DNA of 64,000 bases from Armigeres subalbatus (taxonomy: Eukaryota; Arthropoda; Insecta; Diptera; Culicidae), in NCBI RefSeq assembly GCF_024139115.2, contig NC_085140.1:297567293-297631292 (forward strand), read 5' to 3'. Position 1 is the first letter of the stretch. Every line of letters begins with the position of its first letter. The notes below the pieces were generated by a model. That model saw only the letters and a program-made list of their open reading frames with translations, searched no databases and was not told the DNA's origin. Below, piece after piece: positions 45,560-56,491 of this stretch. The translations under genes and the position numbers were made by a program.

Positions 45560-46250
45560 GAGGAAGTCTGATAAATGTGCTCAAACACATTTCCGTTAGG
45601 TTTAGTTTTTATTCAAATAGTTATGCGTACAACAAGCGGAAAAGTACATGCGGAGGACTTTTCTCCGTCGGTGCCTCCGACGCTCGTTCGTTTTAAAAGG
45701 CTGGGAAACGATTGAGCCGCGCTGGACGATGGTTTGTCTTGAAGACCGAGGGGAACCGAACTCCAGACAATTTTTCCGCTCGCATTGATTACTCCTAATT
45801 AATTAGTTTTCCTTACTGCTCCACTCATAGACTTTGCATCTCCATCATCTGCTGCTCTGCTGCTGCTACTATCCTCATCATTATAATATACTTGTATATA
45901 GTAGTTGGTTACCCATCTGTTTTTATTACATAAACAGCGAATAAATTAGTCGTATCAAAATCCACTGGACATCAGAGAAAACATTCAACACGGTTCCACA
46001 AAGTCGAAGTGCTTTGCTTCTCAACATCCTGGGCTTTAATTATGTGCTTGTTGTGTTCGTGGAATACATCTTTAAAGCGTCGAATAATTGATTATAAGTT
46101 GCCTCATTATAATTCTTTGTTGTCTCTTTAGCTGCTCTAGATGTGTTTAAAAGTAATTCTATGTCGTACCGACTTTCACTCAACTTATGGCCCTAAAACA
46201 GTAAAGAATGAATCTGAATAACCTATAGACAATATTTTCTCTCAGTTTTC
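45560..46250. other. Spacer, nothing recognised
   Basis: No repeat shared with the rest of the window and no supported ORF. Confidence 0.4.
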
Positions 46251-46255
46251 TTGTA

Positions 46256-46306
46256 ATCATAATTATTATCATTTATCATTATCATTATTATCATTATCAT
46301 TAAATA
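46256..46306. repeat. ATTATC-type microsatellite
   Basis: About 50 bp of imperfect ATTATC/ATTATT units. Confidence 0.75.
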
Positions 46307-46449
46307 GTGTATTCCTTGTCTTTCAAATGTAAAGCATGTCTCATTTTTCAGTTTCAACTAAAGCTTTTACTATCTGACTGGAATTTCACCATAAACATAA
46401 TCGTAAGTCACTTATCCCTAAAAACCTTCAAACGCAAAATATTTCTGTA

Positions 46450-47060
46450 AATTCTTCACCATGCCTCGGAAAATAGCGCATGAACCAGATTTCACCATAA
46501 AATACAGTATTTTTTCAAACTCGATTTTCGTAGCAATTTGTGTCCGGTTTGCCATATATGTGTCCTGTTGCCGTAAGTCCTCAAACTTATTTGTTTGCCC
46601 GCGAATAAAATCCAGTCCGTGTTCCGTAAATCAGCAGCCAGTAGACGAGTGCAGTTTTAGATCGATAACCAAGAACGGTAGCGACACAAGAACGAGACCC
46701 AAGAACGACGTCGACACCGACGGAAAAGGGCACTCTCGACGCTCATGTTCCACCATTAGCGCCGAAAGCTCCCATTCGCCATGGGGGTCCAAGTCCAAGG
46801 AATCTCGACCGGTGCAGCAGTACGACTGACGATGGTGGCAGATTGTTCATCCCCACTTCTGGAACAGACCCATCCGTTGACACCGACAGTTGGAGCCCCA
46901 CAGGTTGCACCGGCAGGAACTGTTGTGGCAGCAATCGTTGGATCGGTGGTCGCAAGCTCCACCTCGCCGGATGCAGGACCTCCGGTAGACCTGAATTAGA
47001 GACCCGGAGCGCCTGAGGAAAAGGAGAAAAATGCGTTGTTCAATAAAACTTAGATTCAAA
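46450..47060 (+). other. G+C-rich block, possible LTR remnant or exon
   Basis: 46600-47040 is strikingly richer in G+C than its surroundings and ends with AATAAAACTTAG. It carries two overlapping plus-strand frames (46461-46829, 122 codons; 46781-46999, 72 codons) with low-complexity Ser/Thr- or Ala/Val/Pro-rich products. The succession of GCAGTTTTAG, repeated AAGAACG motifs and a terminal polyadenylation signal resembles a solo LTR, but I cannot find terminal TG..CA repeats with a duplication. A host untranslated exon is the alternative. Confidence 0.25.
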
Positions 47061-47860
47061 CTTCGTCTGATTAGAATAAACGATATTCATGTGGAGATAC
47101 TAATTTAATGTTTGATCTGCATTATTTTATTTTATTTTAGAGCATTCTAACTAAGCCAGTCATTATTTCTCATGGTTGACCGTGCCGCATCTAGCTTGAA
47201 GAGAAACTAGAAATACCAGTACCTAGGCCACAACTTTTTATGATACCAATCGTTATGTTATCTAGGAATATTTGTAAAACTATATACCTCAAAATCGAAT
47301 TCATTTCTGGTTAGCTGACATTACCCGGCCGAGCTGCATATCATAGAAACTCATTATTCCATGGAATTCGTTGAATGAAACTGGGTTTTGGATTATTCCC
47401 AAGAGTGATACTTTATCCGTCCATCAGCAGCTCGAATCACATTTTCATCACAGCAAATCAAATGACAACCGAAACCCATTACTGATACCCGAAAAAAAAA
47501 CAGAGCTGAAAACTGAGCTGTCGATGCTGGTGCCATTTACTGCCGCTACAGAATGACAGGAAGTGCAATTGTGGCGCACTCGGAGTGCTTTCGCCATGAA
47601 AAATGGGCAGCAGTTCAATTTCCGAGATAATCCAATATTTCAACGAACGAACGAACGCTTCAAATTCTCTCATGCGGGGAACAAAACAGTCGGTGTCATC
47701 CTTCGCATGCACGTGAATCGTGGTGCGAATAAAAACGTTTGTCACACACGCATAGACACGAAAATCGTTGTCAACATAATTTCCGTGGAAATCCACAAAT
47801 GTTACACGTTTTCGGATTTGATACGAGATAGGATTAATAGACTTCCAATTCAGTATCAAC
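47061..47860. other. Spacer, nothing recognised
   Basis: Frames of 113-126 codons on both strands at 47479-47904 overlap each other and lack motifs; neither is supported. Confidence 0.35.
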
Positions 47861-48052
47861 TTTGCGACCTTCCATTGCTCAGTGGTAAAATGCGCGGCTT
47901 CTAAACAGGCCGTGCTGAAGGTGGTGGTATGATTCGAAACCGATCCATCTGAACCAAATATAAATTATAATTATGTCGAATAAATTAATGGTAACTTGGT
48001 ATCGAATATTTCAAGTTGATTACTGTGAGAAGAGCCTAATGCATACTAAGTT
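47861..48052 (+). mobile_element. Feilai-like SINE, highly diverged
   Basis: tRNA-like head (GCTCAGTGGTAAAATGCGCG, CGTGCTGAAGGTGGT, box B-like GATTCGAAACC) and body blocks (AATGGTAACTTGG, GAAGAGCCTAATGCATACTA) in the order of the other copies. The tail is lost. Confidence 0.55.
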
Positions 48053-48694
48053 GCGATTTTGCAACGTATAGGATGAGTTCCTGATATGCAATTGACATTT
48101 TTAATAAGTAGCTAAAACGGGTGGCAATTCAAAAGTGGGAATGCAAAGAATGGCTGTTGATGAGTTGCTTCGTGTACTTTGCCTTCCAACCCTTGTATAC
48201 AATGGTGCTCAGTAAACCAAAAAAAAAATCCTCGACAGGACGAAACTGGGGCAGATTACTCGGATTTCGGTTTTTGGGCACGAATGGTATATTTTGGCTC
48301 TCCATGAACGTTAGCGTCTTTTTCACGTAGTGTTATGATGTCTTGTCCGGCCAAAACACGTAGGAACGGGAATCCGTTACGAGATGAGAATTTATTACAA
48401 ACACTCTGTGTACCAACTTGCTGGTTGATGGCCATGTCACTTGGTTTGAACCACGACACAATAGGACAGCCCCATATAAAGGAGTGTCCAGAACTACCAA
48501 AAAACAATTTTCGAATTGGGAGTGTAAAATATGTTGAATACACAGATTACAACCTATATTTTTATAATCAGGACGGTTTTGGTTTTTTAGATTTTTTGGG
48601 GAGGGGTGGGGGAGTTCAAAATTGCCCCTCCTATAAATGACATTTTTACCGGTTTTTGGGGAAACGGGAAGCTTTGCCATATTTTTTATCAATA
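48053..48694. other. Unassigned stretch with overlapping frames
   Basis: Minus-strand frames 48256-48543 (95 codons) and 48333-48692 (119 codons) and a plus frame 48335-48640 overlap. The minus-strand reading contains AINQQVGTQSVCNKF and GFPFLRVLAGQDI, which looks somewhat protein-like and could be a transposon or host fragment, but I recognise no family. Confidence 0.3.
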
Positions 48695-48944
48695 TCTATA
48701 TACATAAAAATGAATTTCTGTCTGTCTGTGCCTTATAGACTCGGAAACTACTGAACCGATCGACGTGAAAATTTGTATGTAGAGGTTTTTGGGGCCGGGG
48801 AAGGTTCTTAAGATGGTTTGAGACCCCTCCCCGCTTTGGAAAGGGGGGCTCCCATACAAATGAAACACCAATTTCTTCATAACTCGAGATCTAATCAGAA
48901 AATAAATCAATTTTAGGCGAAACGAAGTTCGTCGGGTCTGCTAG
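48695..48944 (+). mobile_element. Non-autonomous Helitron-like element
   Basis: Begins TCTATATACATAAAAATGAA after an A and ends GTCGGGTCTGCTAG before a T, the 5' TC and 3' CTAG between A and T expected for Helitrons. The interior carries CTGTCTGTCTGTG, TATAGACTCGGAAACTACTG and GGCTCCCATACAAATG, all shared with the decayed copy at 17164-17421. It has no Rep/helicase coding sequence. Confidence 0.7.
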
Positions 48945-49032
48945 TAGCAAATAATAACGCGCGTTTGCTTCCTTTTGTTCGCTCGTACGCATTCCTTTCG
49001 CTTGTCGGTGGTGCACCGGCATCAAACCAACG

Positions 49033-50150
49033 TAATGAATGACAAAATGTTTGTTAATACTGTTCAGTTTCGTTTCCCAGTGGGCAGTCCCCGGCCATCG
49101 TGGGCTGAAATCGCCAGCTTTTTGAAGCAGCTGGATACAGATGTATTGCTGATGGATACCGTGTACAAAACAGCACACGACCGTTCGCTGTACGTTAAAT
49201 TCATTTCCCGCGATGCACTGGAAGAGTCGATGAATAAGAACAAAAGATATTTTAGTTACTAGATAAAGATTGTCGCTTCGGTTCCCTTTGTTCTGCTGTC
49301 CGGAATATGTTGGGTACCAAGCTGTCAAATCGTATGGATTTTCCTTCTTTGACATTTAGCTCCCCTATCATCGCCAGCAAAAGATGTTTCGGACAGCGAC
49401 GACAGCGACAATCTTTATCTAGTAACTAAAATATCTTTTATAAGAACACGGAGCCGAAGAAGTTTGTCTATTCGACTGGGACGTCGGTTGAAGTACGGAT
49501 GCAAATCGCAGGAATCAATATGCGGTACGTCCGTATATTTGATCTGCCTCCGGAAGTTACAGACGAAAGTTAATCCCAGGTTCTCAGATTGTTTGGGAAA
49601 GTTGATCGCCTTGTCCAAGAAAAGTTCCCCTTGGAATCGGGTTTGGGGCACCTATGCACTGGAGTCCGTGGTGTATACATGGAAGTCGGAAAAAGTATTC
49701 CATCGTCAATAGATGTAGCAGGTCTAAAAGGACGAATATTTTACGACGGACTCAAGGACACATGCTTCCTTTGTCAAGCAGTAGGTCATCGGAGGGATTC
49801 TTGTCCTCAGCAAGAGCGGAAGAGACCCGAAAAACTAGTACAGTGTACTTCATACGCTGCCACTATCTCTGGGAATGAAGAAAAGCAGGAATCGTCGGAT
49901 GAGGACTTCATCGAAGTTCCAGAAGAAAATACGAAATCAGATAACCAAAGGCAGTCGGTGGTTCGTGAAAACATACATCCAGGGAAAAAATCGAAGGAAG
50001 AATGATAATGTTGCTTTGGAGAAGGTGGCAATCGCCATAAAGGAAGCTTTGGCACATCCACCAGCGACGCAGCGACGGGCTCAATTGTCTGCGTCGGGCT
50101 CTGGTTCAAGTACATACCCGAAGAAGAAATGCGTTCATAGATCATATTAT
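49033..50150 (+). pseudogene. Zinc-knuckle (gag/ORF1-like) pseudogene, copy A
   Basis: A one-finger CCHC protein gene resembling non-LTR ORF1/gag-like or ZCCHC3-like proteins that bind nucleic acid. Order: an N-terminal region (MFVNTVQFRFP, then a KFISRDALEESM segment), an RRM-like segment (YVRIFDLPPEVTDE ... FGKVD), a basic-aromatic linker, a CX2CX4HX4C knuckle (CFLCQAVGHRRDSC, near 49770-49812), and an acidic Ser/Glu tail. A MITE at 49243-49439 interrupts it; without the insert and one duplication copy the frame is continuous across the join. A TAA in ESxSQVLRLFG (near 49571) and a frameshift near 50000 also kill it. Copy B at 52381 preserves the C-terminus past that frameshift. Whether it was a retrotransposon ORF1 or a retrocopied host gene is unresolved. 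Confidence 0.7.
49243..49439. mobile_element. 197-bp MITE with 9-bp target duplication (MULE-like)
   Basis: Terminal inverted repeats of about 36 bp starting AAAGATATTTTAGTTACTAG; ATAAGAACA flanks it at 49234-49242 and 49440-49448. A 9-bp duplication is typical of Mutator-like elements. The insert plus one duplication copy is 206 bp, which accounts exactly for the change of reading frame across it in the host pseudogene. Confidence 0.8.
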
Positions 50151-50348
50151 TAATTATAATTAAATATAAATATATAAAATATAAATATTTTATGTTACGT
50201 TTATATAATTGCTTATGTTCTTGCCTCCGTACAGTTTTAATAAAACAGCTAAGCCTAATAAATAAAGAAAATGAAAAAAAAAAAATCGTCTCAAAATTAA
50301 CATATTTATATATCGTTACAAAGCTCTTAAACAGATCTATGCAACAGG
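49757..50348 (+). repeat. Duplicated segment, unit A
   Basis: Nearly identical to 52381-53214 after removing the 218-bp insert in the latter. The match continues through the zinc-knuckle coding end, an AATAAA-rich 3' region with an A-run (50272-50284), and beyond it (AACATATTTATATA, GTTACAAAGCTCTTAAACAG) to about 50348. Because the match extends past the A-run, the pair arose by segmental duplication rather than by two retropositions, or else the element end lies beyond 50348. Confidence 0.75.
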
Positions 50349-51339
50349 CTTGATAATTTAAGCATATATGCGATATTTCGAAAAATTTCGTTTCTGGTGG
50401 TTCGAAACGAAATTCCGCGGAATTTTAGCATGACGAAATCTGATTTTTTTTATTTCGTTTCGTTTCGTAAAATTACAAAACTTTCGCTGGAAAAAACTAC
50501 CTTTTAACGAAATTTAACGGAATTCCGCGGAATTTCGAAACAAATTTAGACTTGAACCATACTGTCTCGAATGATCGAGCATTATCTAAAATGTTGGCTG
50601 CGCCGCTGAACAAAATCATGAAGCTATTTTCAAAACTTAATGTTATACAAATTTTTCTATTAACGCTTACTACATAATCCCATTCTAAGTCGACAATTAC
50701 GTATTTAGTTTTCTTCTATTAAACGTGTTCAGTGTTTTGTTAGAAATGTCCAACAGAAAACGAAAAATGTCATAACTAATCTATCATCACTTGTCGTAAG
50801 ACGAGTTTGTACAATCCCATTTAATTCCACCACTTAATTGTACCTTGACAGATACGTATTTCGACCTCAACAGTAAGGTCATCTTCAGTGTCTCGTACTT
50901 GACTCTACTTGATATGACACTTGACACTGAAGATATGAATCAGATCAGTACAACTTTGTCAAAGAGGCAAAGTCGTGCGAATGACTAAGGAATACATTAT
51001 TATTAAACGAAGCATATTGGTTTAACGTTGGATTGATTTGAAACACGGTTTTGATTTTATATCCCCTTATATAAAAAAAAATCTATGCATTCAGTTTCTG
51101 GTTTTGAGTTGGGTCAATATCATATGCATAATCCTTAAGCGAAATAAGGTTTTTAACCCTTCCGTTACCAACCCCCCTTTTTAAAACGAAAACAACAATC
51201 TTTTTGGCTGCTACTTTTTTGCCTTTTGACATTTTTTTCGTAACTTTCACCAAAAGAAGCGGAATTTATTCAAGTTTCAGGTGCTCTATGAATTTTTAGG
51301 ACTGGCCACTTGATACCGGAGTTATTCCGGATTTAAAAT
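50349..51339. other. Spacer with palindromic motifs and a repeat copy
   Basis: 50385-50555 contains GAAATTCCGCGGAATTT twice in a context of TTTCG/CGAAA motifs. 50800-50945 is another copy of the TAATTCCACC family. 51290-51320 carries CTGGCCACTTGATACCGGAG, a motif common in dispersed mosquito repeats. Confidence 0.45.
50800..50945 (+). repeat. Dispersed repeat with TAATTCCACC motif, copy 2
   Basis: Contains CATTTAATTCCACCACTTAA, ACAGATACGTATTTCGACCT and TCAGTGTCTCGTACTTGACT. The inverse of its first half is at 43095-43215, and a full inverted-repeat version is at 52840-53057. Confidence 0.6.
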
Positions 51340-51344
51340 GGGTG

Positions 51345-52380
51345 TTAGATTTTGGCTTTCATCGAAGCACAGTACGAGGCCTTTTCGTGTAGAGTGCTGC
51401 ACAATGGGGTCCTGTCCGACCCTATCCGGGTCGTAGCTGGTGTGAGGCAAGGATGTATTCTATCACCGTTACTGTTCCTCATCGTAATCGATGAGATTCT
51501 GGTAGATGCGATTGACCGTGAACCAAACCGCGGGCTGTTATGGCAGCCTATAACCATGGAGCACCTAAACGACTTCGAATTGGCGGATGACGTTGCACTC
51601 CTCGCGCAACGGCGCTCTGATATGCAGAGTAAGCTCAACGACCTTGCCGAGCGCTCCTCTTCGGCAGGTTTAGTCATCAACGTCAACAAAACCAAATCGT
51701 TGGATGTAAACACGGTGACTCCTTCCAGTTTCACAGTAGCCGAGCAACCAGTGGAGAATGTTGAAAGCTTCCAATATCTTGGTAGCCAAATGGCGTCAGA
51801 CGGCGGTATCAAGATCGACATAGGCGCACGGATCAAAAAAGCAAGGGCCGCTTTTGCGAGTTTAAGAAATATCTGGAAAAACAGGCAGATAAGTGAACGC
51901 ACCAAAATACGAATTTTTAACTCTAACGTGAAATCTGTGCTGTTATACGCTAGCGAAACATGGTGTGTATCAGTGGAGAACATTCAACGGCTGCAGGTGT
52001 TCATTAACAGATGTCTGCGGTATATAATTCGGGCCTGGTGGCCTCACAACTGGATCTCAAACAACGAGCTCCATCGTTGTTGTCACCAGAGGCCGATAGC
52101 AACAGACATTCGGGATAGAAAGTGATGCTGAGTCGGCCACACTCTACGTAGGGGCGGAAACGAAATCTGTGAACAAGCATTAGACTGGAACCCAGCGGGA
52201 CATTGCAGCAGAGGCAGACCCAGAGGCTCATGGCGGCGAAGCCTCAATAAAGAAATAAAAGAAGTCGACCGAAATCTAACCTGGCAACAGGTTAAAGCGA
52301 TAGCCGGGCAACGCTCAGGATGGAGATCTTTCAAGTCGGCCCTTTGAACCACCGGAGGTGTACAGGATCCATAAGTAAAG
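51345..52380 (+). pseudogene. 5'-truncated LINE reverse transcriptase fragment
   Basis: C-terminal half of a non-LTR reverse transcriptase. It starts just before motif B (GVRQGCILSPLLF), then has motif C with LADDVALLA in place of FADD, motif D GLVINVNKTKS, motif E FQYLGSQMASDGG, and the conserved tail NSNVKSVLLYASETW ... INRCLRYI. The frame is open to about 52125 (257 codons); two nearby TGA codons stand where relatives encode Trp in RKWRWIGHTLRRG. The frame continues to RNLTWQQVKA and a TAA at 52372, followed by a short TAAGTAAAG tail abutting zinc-knuckle copy B. The clade is uncertain (RTE/CR1-like tail). Relics of the same tail lie at 4395-4545 and 42670-42785 on the opposite strand. Confidence 0.8.
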
Positions 52381-52805
52381 TCAAGGACACATGCTTCCTT
52401 TGTCAAGCAGTAGGTCATCGGTGGGATTCTTGTCCTCAGCAAGAGCGGAAGAAGCCAGAAAAACAAGTACAGTGCACTTCATACGCTGCCGTTGTCTCTG
52501 GGAATGAAGAAAAGCAGGAATCGTCGGAAACCTCGGATGAGGACTTCATCGAAGTTCCAGAAGAAAATCCGAAATCAGAAAACCAGAGGCAGTCGGTGGT
52601 TCGTGAAAACACACATCCAGGGAAAAAAAATCGAAGGAAGAAAGATGATGTTACTTTGGAGGAGGTGGCAATCGCCATAAAGGAAGCTTTGGCTCATCCA
52701 CCAGCGACGCAGCGACGGGCTCAATTGTCTGCGTCGGGCTCTGGTTCAAGTACCGGTTCAACAACACACCCGAAGAAGAAATGCGTTCGTAGATCATATT
52801 ATTAA
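52381..52805 (+). pseudogene. Zinc-knuckle gene fragment, copy B
   Basis: The open C-terminal part of the gene at 49033-50150: the CCHC knuckle (CFLCQAVGHRWDSC), acidic stretch (SSETSDEDFIEVPEEN), basic stretch (HPGKKNRRKKDD), an EEVAIAIKEALAHPP segment and a Ser/Gly-rich end terminating KKKCVRRSYY. It keeps the C-terminus that copy A has lost. The 5' part is absent; the sequence joins directly to the end of the LINE fragment, so it has no start of its own. The ORF start at 52320 lies in LINE sequence and is fortuitous. Confidence 0.75.
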
Positions 52806-52839
52806 TTATATTTTATGTTACATTTATATAATTTCTTTT

Positions 52840-53057
52840 AAGCCGTCTAAGACGAATTAAGTACTCTCCATTTAATTCCACCAATTATTATTTCGACAAC
52901 TCGAGTCAAGTACGAGACACTGAAGACAACCACACAGTTGTGTTCGAAATACGTATCTGCAAAGATATCGAAAATAATTGGTGGAATTAAATGGAGAGTA
53001 CTTAATTCGTCTTAGACGGTTGAATACATTCCACTAAAAAAGCTTAATATATTTTTC
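52840..53057. mobile_element. 218-bp inverted-repeat element with 11-bp duplication
   Basis: Near its left end CCGTCTAAGACGAATTAAGT starts an arm of about 47 bp that is repeated inversely and perfectly at about 52974-53020; the right-hand 37 bp lie outside the arm. TAATTTCTTTT flanks it at 52829-52839 and 53058-53068, and unit A (near 50205) lacks the insert, confirming the ends. The long variable duplication is more SINE-like than MITE-like, so the mechanism is unsure. Confidence 0.7.
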
Positions 53058-53679
53058 TAATTTCTTTTGTTCTTGGATCCGTAGAGTTTTAATAAAACAG
53101 CTAAGCCTAATAAATAAAGAAAATGAAAAAAATATATTTTCGTCTCAAAAGTAACATATTTATATAGCGTTACAAAGCTCTTAAACAGATCTACGCAACA
53201 GGCTTGATAATGTAATAATAGCTTTGTCCAGAATTTATTTTTAGTAGTTTTGTAAAAGCATATTTTACGCAATATTTAACGAAAAAACAGTTTGATACCT
53301 CGCAGTACCCTGCAGTAAAACATCATGCACTACACTGTTAAACTCTTAAGCTTTGAGGACCATGAATGAAATTCTGCCCAAATTCACCATTTTGTGATTT
53401 TTTTTATAGAGGGATGAGGGCAAATCTGCAAACAGACACCTGAAATTATCACTCAGGGAGTGGGGTTGACGGAACGCCGGACCCACTAAGCCCATCCAAG
53501 CAATGGAAGGTTACTTGAGTTACCCTCTCTACTAATACCCTGGTCCCCCCAGGAACTGCCTCCCAGTATTACTTCTGGTGGATAGGCAGTACTTTATATA
53601 CTCGCTCATTCACGCTCACCCAGGCACTCATCCCGTATGAGGCTTACTTGGGTGCTCTCTCTAACATACCCTCTGACAC

Positions 53680-53945
53680 ACCCTGACACACCATGTGAGA
53701 CTAACTCGGATGCTCACCCTACCACCTGATTCAACCAATCTGAGACTTATTTGGGTGCTCAATCTGGCACACTCTGCCACTCCTCCTTACACACGCTCTG
53801 ACACACCATGTGGGACTTACTTAGGTTCTCACTTCTGACATGCCATGCGAAGCTGACTTGGGTGCTCGCCCTTAACATACCATGTGAGTCTGACTTGGGT
53901 GCTCACCTCTAACATGCCACGCGAAGCTGACTCGGATGTTCACTC
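53680..53945. repeat. Degenerate tandem repeat in the LINE 3' region
   Basis: Imperfect units containing TGACTTGGGTGCTCACC and AACATACCATGTGAG or ACATGCCACGCGAAG recur about every 44-50 bp. Confidence 0.6.
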
Positions 53946-54154
53946 TACTCTACTCTGCCATGTCTCGAGGTGTCGATAGCGATAGGTACGCTACGACCCT
54001 CCTACCTCGGCATGTGCAGTCCATACCTCACCTATGCGCTCACTCTTCTGCCATGCCACGTGATGGCAACTGCGGTTGCCACCCACTGCGACACTCTTAC
54101 CTCGACATGTGCATACCTCCTATTCACTTCCTCACGCAGCCTGTTTTCGCTCTA

Positions 54155-55261
54155 ACTAACCAATAACAAGTTAGTCATTCTTGTCGACTGCTGCTCGGCG
54201 CGCCAGATTCTCTGCAAGCTGCATGCAATCTGAGTGGTTACAGTCAAAATTGCGTTCCACTTCTCCACCGCTTGGCACACCCTCTGGATAAGGGTACCGT
54301 CAACTGGGGGGAAGATGATCATTGAGGTGAAGATGATCATTTGATGTGTCAGTCAAAAGTGACAATTTTTTTTTTTGAAACGGTAGTCAACAATATTCTT
54401 AGTTCATGTAATGTTACCGCTAGGTAGAAATCCGAGTTTTTCGATTATAATCATGAAAATGTATTTTGTGAAAGAAAGAGAGAGATAGTCATAAATGACG
54501 CTATTTTCGTTTCAAATATTGGCTTCGTAGACTTCTTTACGTAGTAAATTCAACATTCATACAAATAACCTAGTGTATTTTGACTACTAGGTCATTATGA
54601 TTTTAGTAGAGCTGTCTTGATCAACTTCACCCCAAACCAGATTACTCAAAAAATGTGTGATAATTTAATTAATTTTAATAAATACGAACGCATTTCAGAA
54701 AACTAAAGTTGTTGATTATTTCAACGTATAGCAGTACATGTTTTGAAAATATTTGTTTCGATTTAAAATGTAAACACACATTGTTATTGCATGTTTTGTC
54801 TTAAAAATGATCATCTTCCCCCCAGTTGACGGTATCCGGAGTTGTGTCCCGACCGCAAACGTCTAGCATAGCTCTTCTTTCGACGTCTAAACGAGGACAT
54901 ACGAACAATATGTGCTCTGCAGTTTCATCAGCACCTGGGCAGTCAAGGCAGACGGGGCTCTCCGCGTGCCTAAACCTGTGGAGGTACTGCCGGAAGTAGC
55001 CATGGCCTGACAGGAATTGTGTCAGATGGAAGTGATCTTCCCCATGGGGTCTCCCCACCCAGCTCGATATGTAAGGTATAAGCCGGTGGGTCCACCTACC
55101 TTTAGAAGAATTATCCCACTCGTGCTGCCATCTGGTAACCGAAGTCACCCTGATGCGTTCGCGGGTCCTCTGGTGCCACTGGCATCATGGCATCATGCTC
55201 GCAATCACGCAGGCTGTATCGCGTGATATCGTGCGGTAGTCAGATATCACTCTCAGATACA
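54155..55261 (-). pseudogene. R1-like LINE C-terminal coding region
   Basis: The minus strand encodes the conserved end of R1/LOA-type non-LTR polymerases: LRVISDYRTISRDT, then after a frameshift TRWQHEWDNSSKGRWTHRLI, FHLTQFLSGHGYFR, a Cys-rich SPVCLDCPGADETAEHILF stretch ending in CPRL, and DTTPD. The frame is broken by the MITE at 54297-54832 and resumes as LIQRVCQAVEKWNAIL and LQRIWRAEQ before a stop near 54152. The offset of 538 bp (insert plus TA) matches the observed frame change exactly. A small loss near 55190 breaks the upstream part. Only the domain end is present, with no polymerase or endonuclease. Confidence 0.8.
54297..54832. mobile_element. 536-bp TA-flanked MITE
   Basis: Terminal inverted repeats of about 28 bp start CCGTCAACTGGGGGGAAGAT; TA flanks at 54295-54296 and 54833-54834. 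The interior is AT-rich and non-coding. TA duplication fits Tc1/mariner-type mobilisation. It lies inside the LINE coding region and therefore postdates it. Confidence 0.85.
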
Positions 55262-56491
55262 TCCCAAGTAACAATTTCCATGCTTGTTAAATTACATACA
55301 GCTTGGCCTAAGTTAAAACCGCTAACATTTAGAAAATTGACCAAGACCAAGACGTTTTAAGTTTTAAGATTCGTCTCGATAGTTTAAGTGTTATTATCAG
55401 TATATTGGCCTTCGTATATTTCACACAAAGAAATTAAACGAAGATCGAGAACTGAGAAATAATAATTACACACAACTATTGGTTTTATAAATTACCAAAG
55501 AGTCAAATTTATTTGGTTGAAGTAACATTTCGAATATATAATCTTTCTTATCAAGTGAAAACGTATAACTAATAAAACATAGACCTCGACTTGATTTTAT
55601 CATTTTTCAAATGGTATCAACATCTAAAAAATCAAACTGGTAATCCCGGATATATACAACTTGTAAACTTAGATGCGAAACAAAAAGGATAACCATCAGA
55701 ATCATTCAAAATACCTACTACCTCTCCATATTATTTCGAAAACGGTATGATATGATGTATGTCAGTCTGCATGAACATTATGATCGAACGCATCTTCGAT
55801 TTCGCTGCCAGACATCACCGATAGCGTTTAACCAATATCAGAAAACAGAATGTACATAAACGCAATCTCAATCTACCGAAATCCGCTTAGTAAGCCACAA
55901 GCAGCTTAAACAACGGAAAAACCGTTTTCTCCCCCCACGGATACGATATGAAGAGCATTACCTATCTCCTGTGACTTTACGGGTGATCGTTGTTGTCGAC
56001 AGTTTGCTGAAAAGCAAATCATTTCACGCTGATGGATCCATTCGTAAGACACGTGGCTGTACCGTGCGATGCCAATCGCGTCGCTAAATTGGATTTATTG
56101 AGTTTTGTCTAGCCCCACGCTTTGTGCGCTGATAAGACTTTTGCTCCACCCGCCCACGCATAGGATTTGGTTCGTTTGTGCCTTTGTTTCGACTTTTACG
56201 AGGAAAATTTTCCAGTCAGAAACTCGATTGCGTACGTAGGACGGTGGAAATGGGCGACGGAGGTACTTACGAACGGCGCGCAGCAGTTTTGCAAACACAA
56301 CAAGTAATTTAAATTATTTGCATGGCATTCGTAGCATAATGGGGAGATTTGTTTTAGATTCCAAAGTCGAGACGAAATAGCTGACAGTAATGGGATCTTT
56401 ACAATTGTAACGAAATGTCGTAGCTTTCCCTAATAGATACAGTGAAAATCGTAATTTCCTGATCTTTGCCATTTGAAAATAGAGTCGCCGT
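55262..56491. other. Spacer upstream of a G+C-richer patch
   Basis: Mostly AT-rich. 56040-56290 is G+C-richer and contains a minus-strand frame (56095-56298) with a GTAAGTACC donor-like site, but no recognisable protein. Confidence 0.35.

Larger units (their letters stand above)
53396..55261 (-). mobile_element. R1-like LINE 3' end, interrupted by a MITE
   Basis: Read on the minus strand: C-terminal coding end (55261-54835 and 54294-54155), a long 3' untranslated region, and a terminal A-run (T-run near 53396-53405 on the plus strand). It is 5'-truncated. The untranslated region contains a degenerate tandem repeat (53680-53945). Shared 3'-end motifs with 29825-30431 suggest related elements. 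No clear target duplication was found. Confidence 0.75.

Noticed and set aside
46450..47060. Solo LTR
   Set aside because: The composition and AATAAA fit, but no TG..CA termini with a flanking duplication could be placed; kept only as a low-confidence block.
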